Part shown: positions 1-7,597 of the stretch, piece after piece
Layout: each line of letters begins with the position of its first letter
Numbering within the stretch: position 1 is the stretch's first letter
From: Arthrobacter pullicola
GTDB lineage: Bacteria; Actinomycetota; Actinomycetes; Actinomycetales; Micrococcaceae
Length of the DNA stretch: 64,000 bases
Assembly (NCBI RefSeq): GCF_014836875.1
Contig: NZ_JACSQC010000010.1
Span: forward strand, 22,734-86,733
Reading direction: 5' to 3'
Notes under the pieces: generated by a model
The model's database searches: none
Told to the model about the DNA's origin: nothing
Seen by the model: only the letters and a program-made list of their open reading frames with translations
Program-made: the position numbers and the translations under genes

Positions 1-585
1 TACGGCCGGCTGGACTACTACGTCAACAACGCCGCCGCCGCCGCGTTCAAGAAGGTCGTTGACCTCAAGACCCACCACCTGGACCGGGCCTATGCCGTGA
101 ACGTCCGGCCCTTCGTCCTGGGCTCGCAGGAGGCGGTCAAACTGATGGACGACGGCGGCAGGATCGTCGCGCTGACTTCCTACGGCAGCGTCCGGGCCTT
201 CCCCACCTACGCCGCACTGGGCTCCTACAAGGCCGCCGTCGAGTCCTTTGTCCGGTTTATGGCCGTGGAGTTCGCCGGGTACGGGATCAACGTCAATGCC
301 GTCAACGGCGGCCTGATCGATTCCGATTCGCTGGAGTACTTCTACACCATGGACGGCATGGCACCGATGGACAGCGTGATCTCGCGGATCCCGAAGCGCC
401 GCCCGGGAACGGTGGATGAGATGGCCGCCGCCGTCGAATTCCTGCTCTCACCCGGCGCCGAGTACATCACCGGGCAGTCGCTGGCCGTGGACGGGGGCCT
501 GTCCGTGATTGCCCCGCCGTTCTTCAGCGAAACCACGGACCCGGTGGCCCTTCCCGACCGGCCGCAGCGGCGGCAGGATTCCTGA
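1..585 (+). CDS. FabL-like enoyl-ACP reductase (SDR family), 5'-truncated
   Basis: This short-chain dehydrogenase is cut by the window edge; the reading frame is open from base 1, so the N-terminal Rossmann glycine motif is missing. The visible part starts with the NNAA motif of the SDR core. The active-site region has a Ser in LTSYGS and a Tyr six residues before the Lys (YAALGSYK). That Y-x6-K spacing is characteristic of FabL-type enoyl-ACP reductases (ENR III), whereas classical SDRs use Y-x3-K. The C-terminal half has the usual NAVNGG and ITGQSLAVDGG segments. It lies 16 bp before an acyl-CoA ligase and is probably co-transcribed with it and the ketosynthase. Substrate is unknown; enoyl reduction of an acyl chain is the inference. 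A classical SDR with another substrate remains possible. Confidence 0.75.
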   Translation, partial: YGRLDYYVNNAAAAAFKKVVDLKTHHLDRAYAVNVRPFVLGSQEAVKLMDDGGRIVALTSYGSVRAFPTYAALGSYKAAVESFVRFMAVEFAGYGINVNAVNGGLIDSDSLEYFYTMDGMAPMDSVISRIPKRRPGTVDEMAAAVEFLLSPGAEYITGQSLAVDGGLSVIAPPFFSETTDPVALPDRPQRRQDS

Positions 586-601
586 GAAAGGATGAGCTGC
601 A

Positions 602-2320
602 ATGCAGTACGACCCAGGGCGGTTCAAGGAATACTTCGAGCACCAGATGACCTACGCGGCCGGGTTCCGGCGCAACGTCGCGCGCTACCGGAACTCAGTG
701 GCCCTGATCGATCCGCCCAGCGGCCGGACCTGGACCTACGCGGAACTGGGCGCCGACGTCGAGCGCTGCGCCGTGCTGCTGGCCGCCCGGGGTGTAGGAC
801 GCGGGGACCGGGTGATGTACCAGCTGTTCAACGGGCCCGAGTTCGCGCTGCTCTACCTGGCCACCCAGCGGCTTGGCGCTATCAGCGTGCCCGTGAACTA
901 CCGGCTCGCGCCCGGAGAGACCGCGCACATCCTGCGCGACAGTGAGCCTCGGGTGCTGATTGTCGACGCCGAGTGCGCGGCCGCCGCTGCGCAGGCGCTG
1001 GAATCCGCGGATGTCCGCCCGGCGCTGCTGACGGTCGGGGCGGCGGAGGTCCCGGCCGGCTGGGAGGACTTTGCCGAGGCCCTGGCGCAGGCTGCCGGCA
1101 CCCCGCCGGACCTGCCGGCGGACTTCTCCATCTATGAGGAGACCACCCGGCTGTACACCTCCGGCACCACCGGTATGCCCAAGGGAGTGGCGCTGCCGTC
1201 GATCGCCGAGGTGATGAGCGCGCACGACGTGATCATGCACTTCCCGCTGTCTCCCACCGACCGCACCCTGAACATGACGCCGTGGTTCCACCGCGGCGGA
1301 CTGCACTCGGGCGGGCCCACCCCGGCCTTCTATATCGGGGCGGGCGTGGTGCCGCTGCGCAGCTTTTCCCCGGGAACGGTGCTGGACTGGGTGGGGGAGT
1401 ACGGGCTGACCTTCCTGATCGGCGCCCCGACCACCCTGGAGATGATCGCCGCTGAGCAGGAGAAACAGCCGCGCGAGCTGGGCACGCTCAAGGGCATCGT
1501 GACCATGGGCGCACCGCTGGACCGGGCTGCAGCGCTGCGGTACCAGGAGCTGCTGACCCCGCGGATTTTCAATGGGTACGGCACCACCGAAGCCTTCTGG
1601 AACACGTTCCTGCGCCCGGAGGACCTGCCCGCCCGGGCCGGCACGGCGGGGAGGTCCTGCACGGATGACGACGTCGCCGTCGTGAAGATCTTTCCGGACC
1701 GGCGGGGACGGCCGGAGGAACTGGCGGCGCAGGACGGCACAGAGGCCGGCGAGGTCATCATGCGCTCGCCGAAATCCGGGTACAGCTACGTCAACCTCCC
1801 AGCTGTGGAGGAGGAGAAGTTCCACGACGGCTGGCTCTATCCCGGGGACATGGCCACCTGGGACGAGGACGGGTTTGTCACCATCCTGGGCCGCAAGGAC
1901 GACATGATCATTTCCGGTGGCGAGAACATCCACCCGGTGCAGGTGGAAGGGGTCCTCGCCGAGCATCCGGGCGTCCTGGATGCCGTGGCGGTGGGTCTCC
2001 CGGATGAGCACTGGGGCCAGCGGGTGGTGGCGTACGTGATCCGCAGCGGGGACGCTTCACCAGTCGATGCCGGTGCCGCTGCCGACGATCTCGACGCGTT
2101 CTGCCTGGCCCACCCGGGCCTGGCGGATTTCAAGCGGCCGCGCGCCTACCGGTTTGTCGACGAGGTTCCGGTGACAGCCACCGGGAAGAAGATGCACTTC
2201 AGACTGGCCGAGACCGCGGCGGCGGACCTGGCGGCCGGGAACTTCACGGTTCCAGGCGCCGGCGCAGTGCCGGGGGCACAACGGACAGCGGCAGCAGAAC
2301 CAACGGCGGCAGCGGAGTGA
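602..2320 (+). CDS. AMP-dependent acyl-CoA synthetase/ligase
   Basis: Adenylate-forming enzyme of 572 residues that would activate a carboxylic acid as acyl-AMP and transfer it to CoA or a carrier protein. The P-loop motif YTSGTTGMPKG is at about residues 185-195. The YGTTE motif, the YPGDMATWDEDGF/GRKDDMI region and the hinge SGGENIHP follow in normal order, and the catalytic C-terminal lysine region VTATGKK is present. The ATG has a good GAAAGGA ribosome site. It sits between a FabL-like reductase and a ketosynthase, which suggests that it loads or recycles the acyl chain that they process. The alanine-rich last 30 residues are not part of the family core. Chain length cannot be read from the sequence. 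Confidence 0.88.
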   Translation: MQYDPGRFKEYFEHQMTYAAGFRRNVARYRNSVALIDPPSGRTWTYAELGADVERCAVLLAARGVGRGDRVMYQLFNGPEFALLYLATQRLGAISVPVNYRLAPGETAHILRDSEPRVLIVDAECAAAAAQALESADVRPALLTVGAAEVPAGWEDFAEALAQAAGTPPDLPADFSIYEETTRLYTSGTTGMPKGVALPSIAEVMSAHDVIMHFPLSPTDRTLNMTPWFHRGGLHSGGPTPAFYIGAGVVPLRSFSPGTVLDWVGEYGLTFLIGAPTTLEMIAAEQEKQPRELGTLKGIVTMGAPLDRAAALRYQELLTPRIFNGYGTTEAFWNTFLRPEDLPARAGTAGRSCTDDDVAVVKIFPDRRGRPEELAAQDGTEAGEVIMRSPKSGYSYVNLPAVEEEKFHDGWLYPGDMATWDEDGFVTILGRKDDMIISGGENIHPVQVEGVLAEHPGVLDAVAVGLPDEHWGQRVVAYVIRSGDASPVDAGAAADDLDAFCLAHPGLADFKRPRAYRFVDEVPVTATGKKMHFRLAETAAADLAAGNFTVPGAGAVPGAQRTAAAEPTAAAE

Positions 2321-2333
2321 AGGTGGCCTGGCA

Positions 2334-3569
2334 GTGAGCACCGAACGCGTAGTCATCACCGGGATGGGGGCGCAGACCCCGCTGGGCGGATCCTGGCCGC
2401 TGACCTGGGAGGCACTGAAACAGGGCAAAAGCGGGATCGACCGGATCACGGCGTTCGACGCGTCGGACTTCCCCACCCGGATCGCCGGGGAAGTGAAGGG
2501 CTTCGACCCCGCGGCCTGGTTACCGGTCAAACGGATCAACCGATCCTCCCGGGCCTCGCAGCTGGCCGTCGCTGCGGCGCGGGAAGCGGTGTCCGACGCC
2601 GGATTGGGCCCCTCGCTGGAGGAGACGGACGCCGCCGTCGTGATTAACAGTGCCGTGTCCGGCTATCCGGAGATTCAGGACGCCACCACGTTGTTTGAAG
2701 CCAGCGGGATCCGGCCGATCAGTCCGAGTTTTGTGGCGTCGTCGCTGACCAACATGCCCGCCTGCGAGGTGGCGATCGACCTGGCAGTGCACGGTCCGGT
2801 CAACGCCAGCGCGCTCGCCTGCGCCAGCGGTACGCACGCCCTGCTCGAGGCGCGGCGGCTGCTGCTGGCGGGGGACGCCGACGTCGTGATTGCGGGTGGA
2901 ACCGATGCCGCGATCACGTCGGTGATGTTCGCGGGCCTGACGGCGATGCGCGGGCTCTCGCGGAACAATGACGTGCCGCAGGAGGCCAGCCGTCCGTTCG
3001 ACGCCGACCGCGACGGTTTTGTGTTCGGCGAGGGCGCGGTGGTGTGCACGATGGAGACGCTTGCGCATGCCCGGGCGCGCGGGGCGCGGGTGTATGCGGA
3101 GGTGCTGGGCGGGGCGATGACATCGGACGCGTTCCACATTGTGGCGCCGGAACCCAGCGGCACGTACGCTGCCCGGGCGATTTCCCGGACGCTGGAGCAG
3201 TCCCGGCTGGATCCGGCGGACGTGGACCTGGTGTGTGCGCACGGAACCTCCACCAAGGCCAACGACCGCACGGAAACCATGGCCCTGCACACGGTCTTTG
3301 GCGCGCATGCCCCGGAGCTGGCGGTAACCGCACCGAAGTCGATGACCGGGCACCTGATCGGTGCCGCCGGAACGCTGGCGTCGCTGCTGTGCGCGATGTC
3401 GATTGTGGAGGGCGTGATTCCGCCGACCATCAACTACGCCACTCCGGACCCGGAGTGCGACCTGGACTACGTGCCGAACACGGCCCGGGAGCAGGACGTG
3501 CGGTACGCCGTGACGAATGCGTTTGGCTTTGGCGGGCAGAACTGCGTGGTGGCGTTCGGCCGGGTGTAG
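2334..3569 (+). CDS. Beta-ketoacyl-ACP synthase II (FabF family)
   Basis: Condensing enzyme of 411 residues with the complete KAS II triad: Cys163 in ACASGT, His303 in CAHGTSTKAND and His340 in SMTGHLIGAAG, with Lys335. It would perform decarboxylative condensation of malonyl-ACP with an acyl starter. The start is a GTG 13 bp after the ligase stop, preceded by GAAGGTGG. It probably is not the primary fatty-acid fabF, because the neighbours are an acyl ligase and a FabL-like reductase rather than fabD, acpP and fabH; this is inference from context. The operon appears to end here, as the next 150 bp is repetitive DNA and the next gene is convergent. Confidence 0.88.
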   Translation: MSTERVVITGMGAQTPLGGSWPLTWEALKQGKSGIDRITAFDASDFPTRIAGEVKGFDPAAWLPVKRINRSSRASQLAVAAAREAVSDAGLGPSLEETDAAVVINSAVSGYPEIQDATTLFEASGIRPISPSFVASSLTNMPACEVAIDLAVHGPVNASALACASGTHALLEARRLLLAGDADVVIAGGTDAAITSVMFAGLTAMRGLSRNNDVPQEASRPFDADRDGFVFGEGAVVCTMETLAHARARGARVYAEVLGGAMTSDAFHIVAPEPSGTYAARAISRTLEQSRLDPADVDLVCAHGTSTKANDRTETMALHTVFGAHAPELAVTAPKSMTGHLIGAAGTLASLLCAMSIVEGVIPPTINYATPDPECDLDYVPNTAREQDVRYAVTNAFGFGGQNCVVAFGRV

Positions 3570-3580
3570 GCGGCTACGCC

Positions 3581-3703
3581 GTCTTGAAAAGGGGCGCGTC
3601 TTGACGGCCGCCTGTCCCTAAAGGCGCGCGTTCGTTAAAGGGCGAACGTCCCTTAAGGCGGCCCGTCTTGAAAAGGGGCGCGTCCCTCAAAGGGGGCGCG
3701 CCC
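3581..3703. repeat. Degenerate ~17-bp tandem repeat between convergent genes
   Basis: About seven head-to-tail units of 16-21 bp, each starting with GTC or GTT and most carrying an AAAGG(G)GC core, fill the space between the ketosynthase and the convergent DsbA-like gene. The 20-bp word GTCTTGAAAAGGGGCGCGTC is present twice without change, at 3581-3600 and 3665-3684. One unit (about 3630-3647) is a small inverted repeat, GTTCG...CGAAC. It could act as a bidirectional terminator or be a dispersed intergenic repeat of this lineage. No open frame of note is present. Confidence 0.75.
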
Positions 3704-3720
3704 TCAGTCCGCGGCCGGGG

Positions 3721-4392
3721 TCAGTTGGCGACGGCCTCGTCCAGCGGTTCCTGGAGCTCGGCGTAGTCCACCGAATTCAGCTGGAGCATCTGGCCGTCCA
3801 GGATCAGGGTGGGGGTGCCTTTGACCTGCAGGGCCTTGGCATCTGCCAGGTCCTTCGCCACGCGGGCCTTGATGGCCTCGGAGGAGTAGTCGGCGCGGAA
3901 CTTCTCCACGTCCAGGCCCAGGTCTTCGGCGTACTGGGCGAAGATGTCATCCGGGTCGATCTCGGCGGCCCAGTCCTCCTGATGCTCAAAGATGGTTGCC
4001 GCCATGTCCTGCAGCGCGCCCTGCTCCGCGGCGGCTTCCACGGCCTGGGCAGCCGGCTCGGCGTTCAGGTGCTTGGACAACGGGTAGTTCCGCACAAGGA
4101 TGCGGACCTCGTCCCCGTAGTCTTCCGCGGCCTGCTGGATCAATGCGTCCATCTTGGCGCAGTAGGGGCACTCGTAGTCGGTGAAGAGGACCAGGGTGGC
4201 CTTGGGATCTGCCGGGTTGGTGATCGCCCGGGCATCCGCCGGCGCCACGATGTCCAGCTGCTCCGCTGAAAAGGTGGGTGCTGCCGATGCCGTGGCGGTC
4301 GTTTCGGGTGCCGATTCCGGTGCCGCGCAGGAGGCGACACCGCCCAAGGCGAGTACTGAAGCGATAACCAGGGAAGGGACAGTCCTGCGCAT
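3721..4392 (-). CDS. DsbA-family thioredoxin-like lipoprotein
   Basis: Membrane-anchored thiol-disulfide protein of 223 residues. The N-terminus is a lipoprotein signal with lipobox GVASC (Cys22). The thioredoxin-type active site is C75-P-Y-C78 in the context FTDYECPYCAKM, and the cis-proline loop is KGTPTLIL near residue 193. This arrangement is that of the Thioredoxin_4/DsbA-like family of actinobacteria, which oxidise or isomerise disulfides of secreted proteins outside the membrane. The start ATG has an AAAGGAA ribosome site. It is transcribed alone and convergent to the upstream operon. The substrate proteins are not indicated. Confidence 0.88.
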   Translation of the reverse strand: MRRTVPSLVIASVLALGGVASCAAPESAPETTATASAAPTFSAEQLDIVAPADARAITNPADPKATLVLFTDYECPYCAKMDALIQQAAEDYGDEVRILVRNYPLSKHLNAEPAAQAVEAAAEQGALQDMAATIFEHQEDWAAEIDPDDIFAQYAEDLGLDVEKFRADYSSEAIKARVAKDLADAKALQVKGTPTLILDGQMLQLNSVDYAELQEPLDEAVAN

Positions 4393-4567
4393 AGTTCCTT
4401 TCTGTGAAGGGAAGGCTGCTGCTTAGCGGATTTATCTACAATTTTTCCACCGGATTCCGGGGGATCGGAAGCCCGTTTCCGTGTGATTTCGGTCAGGCGG
4501 GAGTGTGGCCGGGGCTACGGCTGGGTTCCCTGCTGCTTCGACTGCTGGACGCCCTGCTGCTGCTCCC

Positions 4568-4612
4568 GCCCGGCAGCCTCCTGCCCGGCAGTCTCTCGCC
4601 GGGAAGCCTAGC
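4568..4612. repeat. Three 15-bp tandem repeats at a gene end
   Basis: Three adjacent copies of a 15-bp unit, GCCCGGCAGCCTCCT, GCCCGGCAGTCTCTC and GCCGGGAAGCCTAGC, lie at the 3' end of the MpaB-like gene. The last copy overlaps its stop codon. The length is a multiple of three, so copy-number change would only matter if the stop were read through or lost. Confidence 0.6.
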
Positions 4613-5516
4613 GCTGGGCGGCTTCCAACCGGGCGATGCGCTCGCGGGCGGACCGTTCGGAGGGACCCATGTTGCCGAGCCCGAACCGGATCACCCGCAG
4701 CACCAGTTTCACCGGGCCGTGCACCGGCAGCTTGAAGGGGCCGATCGTGGGCTCCTTCAGCCCCAGCAGTTCGCGGTGCCGCGGTTCCAGGGACGCGACG
4801 GCGCCGGCGAACAGGACGCGGTACCCGATCAGCTGGTTCTTCGGCAGCGGAGGGTGGCGAAGAAAATGCACCACCTCTTCGACCGTGGGGCTGGAACGCA
4901 GCTCGGGATCGAAGGCAGCCATCTGCTTCCGCAGTCCGGCCAGGTCCCGGGGCGGGTTCTCGATCTGCATCAGTTCACCGGCGGTGGCCCACTCGGCCAC
5001 GTACTGGTCCGGTCCGCCGGGAATGGGCCCGCCGAACTCCATGTGCGAGGTCAGGAAGGCGTCGGTGAAGGCGAGATGGACCCATCGGGCGAGCTCGGGA
5101 TCGTTCGCTGAGTATGGCCGAACCGTGCCGGCGGCGTCTTCGTAGGTGCCCCGAACCCGTTCGTGCAGCCGCAGCACCCAGTTCGAGGCGCTGCGTGCCG
5201 CCGTCGTATCCCCGTAGGTGACGGTGAAGATCCAGCGGATGGTGCCGGCGAGCCGGCCGAGCGGGTCTTCTTTGTAATTGGAGTAGTCGCGCACTCCGGC
5301 CATCGCTCCCGGGTGCAGGGCCTGCAGCAGCAGGGCGCGGATCCCGGCGATGATCGTGGTCATGGAGCCATGGACCGCCCAGACGGCGGAGTCCGGGCCG
5401 TAGTAGCCGGGGTCGGTGCCGTTGGCGAGCTCGAGTTCCCATTCCGGGATGGTCTCGGAGTTGTTGCTGAACGTGCCGACGAGCTGCCGCCGCCAGGAAG
5501 AAAGAAGCTTGCCCAT
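4608..5516 (-). CDS. Oxygenase MpaB family protein (DUF2236)
   Basis: Protein of 302 residues matching the DUF2236 / MpaB / latex-clearing-like family of heme-dependent oxygenases. The conserved block starts near WAVHGSMTTIIAGIRALLLQ, followed by the ALHPGAMAGV motif with its histidine, then the RTIRW/TYGD and HMEFGG-like segments. The ATG at 5516 is chosen because the longer frame would run into the upstream arsR gene; the ribosome site is weak. Many actinobacterial genomes carry several such proteins of unknown substrate. It lies 73 bp after arsR on the same strand and could be co-transcribed with it, but no link to arsenic is known for this family. Confidence 0.8.
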   Translation of the reverse strand: MGKLLSSWRRQLVGTFSNNSETIPEWELELANGTDPGYYGPDSAVWAVHGSMTTIIAGIRALLLQALHPGAMAGVRDYSNYKEDPLGRLAGTIRWIFTVTYGDTTAARSASNWVLRLHERVRGTYEDAAGTVRPYSANDPELARWVHLAFTDAFLTSHMEFGGPIPGGPDQYVAEWATAGELMQIENPPRDLAGLRKQMAAFDPELRSSPTVEEVVHFLRHPPLPKNQLIGYRVLFAGAVASLEPRHRELLGLKEPTIGPFKLPVHGPVKLVLRVIRFGLGNMGPSERSARERIARLEAAQR

Positions 5517-5589
5517 TTGTCCAGTATGGTCCCGGAGGCTGGAGGTGTCAGCACGGGGTTCGCCGGGCGGCGCCAGCCGACGGCGGCAC

Positions 5590-5955
5590 CTAGCGCGGGG
5601 AGAGAACAGCTGCGGCGCGCTCCAAGGCGCCAGGGACAATGGAGTAGTACGCCCAGACACCGCGCTTTTCACGGTGCAGGATCCCGGCGTCCACAAGGAT
5701 CTTCAGGTGATGCGAGACGGTGGGCTGACCCAGGCCAACCGGTTCTGTCAGGTCGCAGACGCAGGCCTCCTTGTTGTCCTGGGCGGCAATCAGGGAGACC
5801 AGACGCAGCCGGGTCGGCTCTGCCACAGCTTTGAGTAACTGGGCAAAGCGCTGGGCCTCCTCTGCGCTGATGGCCTCCTGAGTCACTGGCGTGCAGCACA
5901 CCTCGGCAACAGGAGCGGAAGCTGGCTGGAGGGTCTTCATTCCTCCATTATGCAC
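5590..5955 (-). CDS. arsR: ArsR-family arsenic-responsive repressor
   Basis: Winged-helix metalloregulator of 121 residues. It has a Cys-Cys pair near the N-terminus (VCCTPVT) and the Cys-x-Cys in EACVCDL at the start of the recognition region. N-terminal CC plus a later Cys is the arsenite site described for the actinobacterial (Corynebacterium-type) ArsR, so As(III)/Sb(III) sensing is expected. The recognition helix is GQPTVSHHLKIL. The start shown is a GTG; an ATG five codons later (5940) has GGAGGA immediately before it, too close to be a normal ribosome site, so the exact start is uncertain. It is divergent from acr3-arsC and should repress both directions from the shared 92-bp region. 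Confidence 0.93.
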   Translation of the reverse strand: MHNGGMKTLQPASAPVAEVCCTPVTQEAISAEEAQRFAQLLKAVAEPTRLRLVSLIAAQDNKEACVCDLTEPVGLGQPTVSHHLKILVDAGILHREKRGVWAYYSIVPGALERAAAVLSPR

Positions 5956-5958
5956 AGA

Positions 5959-5987
5959 TTGACATCCGTCGATGCCTGACGGAATAC
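5959..5987 (+). promoter_or_regulatory. Predicted promoter of acr3-arsC operon
   Basis: A consensus -35 TTGACA (5959-5964) and a -10-like GAATAC (5982-5987) are separated by exactly 17 bp and point toward acr3. The inverted-repeat operator starts 15 bp downstream of the -10, at the expected transcript start. Confidence 0.6.
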
Positions 5988-6001
5988 TCGGGAGGGACGG
6001 A

Positions 6002-6019
6002 TATCGACATTGATCGATA
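6002..6019. promoter_or_regulatory. Predicted ArsR operator
   Basis: Perfect inverted repeat TATCGA-N6-TCGATA between arsR and acr3. Its spacing and AT-rich arms resemble operators of ArsR-type repressors. It lies just downstream of the predicted acr3 -10 element, so bound repressor would block transcription start or early elongation. Confidence 0.65.
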
Positions 6020-6047
6020 CCTAATCGCAGATCACCGGAGGAGTTAA

Positions 6048-7160
6048 GTGAGCAATCCCGCTACGCCGGCGGAAGCTGGCCAGGTTCCGGCCAGGCTGTC
6101 GACCCTGGACCGGTTCCTGCCCGTCTGGATCCTTGCCGCGATGGGCGCGGGCCTGCTGCTGGGCCGGGTGGTGCCGGGCATCGGTCCCGCACTGGATTCG
6201 CTGAAGGTAGCCAACGTGTCGCTGCCCATCGCCGTCGGCCTGCTGGTGATGATGTATCCGGTGCTGGCCAAGGTCCGCTACAACGAGACCCGGGCAGTGG
6301 TGACGGACCGGAAGCTGATGATCACTTCCCTGGTGCTGAACTGGCTGGCCGCACCGGCGTTTATGTTCGCGCTCGCCTGGATCTTCCTCCCGGGCCTGCC
6401 CGAATACCGCACCGGGCTGATCATCGTGGGCCTGGCCCGCTGTATCGCGATGGTGATGATCTGGAACGACCTCGCCTGTGGCGACCGGGAGGCTGCCGCC
6501 GTGCTGGTGGCCATCAACTCCGTCTTCCAGGTCCTGGCCTTCGGCGCACTGGGCTGGTTCTACCTGCAGGTCCTGCCGGGGTGGCTGGGACTGCAGACCA
6601 CGAGCGTGGAGTTCTCCTTCTGGGCCATCACCAGCAGCGTCCTGATCTTCCTGGGCATCCCGCTGCTGGCTGGCTTCCTCACCCGCACCGTCGGGGAGAA
6701 AGCCCGGGGCCGCGACTGGTACGAGGGCACGTTCCTGCCCAAACTCGGCCCGTGGGCCCTGTACGGGCTGCTGTTCACGATCGTGCTGCTGTTCGCCCTC
6801 CAGGGGGATGAAATCACCTCCAACCCGCTCGACGTCGTGCGGATCGCGCTGCCGCTGCTGCTCTACTTCGTCGTGGTGTTCGGCATCGGCATGCTGCTGG
6901 GCAGGCTCCTGAACCTGGGTTACCCCCGCACCACCACGCTGGCGTTTACCGCGGCGGGCAACAACTTTGAACTGGCCATCGCTGTGGCCATCGGTACCTA
7001 CGGGGTGACCTCCGGGCAGGCGCTGGCCGGCGTCGTTGGTCCGCTGATTGAAGTACCCGTCCTGGTGGCTCTCGTTTACGTTGCCCTCTGGGCGCGGAGG
7101 AAATACTGGCCCGCTGCCGAACCCGTCCTTACCTCCTCCACGGGAAAGACGAATCGATGA
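6048..7160 (+). CDS. acr3: Arsenite efflux permease Acr3
   Basis: Ten-helix arsenite exporter of the BART/ACR3 family, 370 residues. The diagnostic segment GLARCIAMVMIWNDLACGD carries the essential cysteine (Cys132) in TM4, and NNFELAIAVAIG carries the conserved glutamate in TM9. GTG start, with a GGAGGAG ribosome site a few bases upstream. The stop overlaps the arsC start by 4 bp (ATGA), so the two are translationally coupled. It extrudes As(III) produced by ArsC. Expression should be released from ArsR by arsenite. Confidence 0.95.
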   Translation: MSNPATPAEAGQVPARLSTLDRFLPVWILAAMGAGLLLGRVVPGIGPALDSLKVANVSLPIAVGLLVMMYPVLAKVRYNETRAVVTDRKLMITSLVLNWLAAPAFMFALAWIFLPGLPEYRTGLIIVGLARCIAMVMIWNDLACGDREAAAVLVAINSVFQVLAFGALGWFYLQVLPGWLGLQTTSVEFSFWAITSSVLIFLGIPLLAGFLTRTVGEKARGRDWYEGTFLPKLGPWALYGLLFTIVLLFALQGDEITSNPLDVVRIALPLLLYFVVVFGIGMLLGRLLNLGYPRTTTLAFTAAGNNFELAIAVAIGTYGVTSGQALAGVVGPLIEVPVLVALVYVALWARRKYWPAAEPVLTSSTGKTNR

Positions 7161-7573
7161 GTTCAGGCACTGAAAAGCCCTCCGTCCTGTTCGTCTGCGT
7201 GCACAACGCCGGCCGGTCCCAGATGGCGGCTGCCTACCTGCGGGCCCTTGGCCAGGGGCGGATTGAGGTCCGCTCCGCGGGCTCCGCACCCGCAGACGCC
7301 GTCAACCCCGCCGCCGTGGCAGCCATGGCGGAGGACGGCATCGATATGTCCGCGGAGCTGCCAAAGGTGCTGACCGTCGAAGCAGTCCGGGAGTCCGACG
7401 TCGTGATCACCATGGGCTGCGGCGATGCCTGCCCCATCTTCCCCGGCAAACGCTACGAGGACTGGAAGCTTGAGGATCCCGCAGGCCAGGGGCTGGACGC
7501 CGTACGGCCCATCCGCGACGAGATCAAGGTCCGCACTCAGGCGCTCATCGCCGATCTGCTTCCGGCCGACTAA
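7157..7573 (+). CDS. arsC: Arsenate reductase, low-molecular-weight phosphatase type
   Basis: Small reductase of 138 residues with the phosphatase-like loop C14-VHNAG-R20-S and the downstream cysteine pair in MGCGDACPIFPGKRYEDW, followed by the conserved DP of the LMW-PTP fold. It reduces arsenate to arsenite. The downstream Cys pair would fit the thioredoxin-linked type, but actinobacterial relatives can use mycothiol/mycoredoxin; the sequence alone does not decide this. It is coupled to acr3 by an ATGA overlap, so product and exporter are made together. Confidence 0.93.
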   Translation: MSSGTEKPSVLFVCVHNAGRSQMAAAYLRALGQGRIEVRSAGSAPADAVNPAAVAAMAEDGIDMSAELPKVLTVEAVRESDVVITMGCGDACPIFPGKRYEDWKLEDPAGQGLDAVRPIRDEIKVRTQALIADLLPAD

Positions 7574-7597
7574 TACCCAACCAAAGGAAACCTTTTT

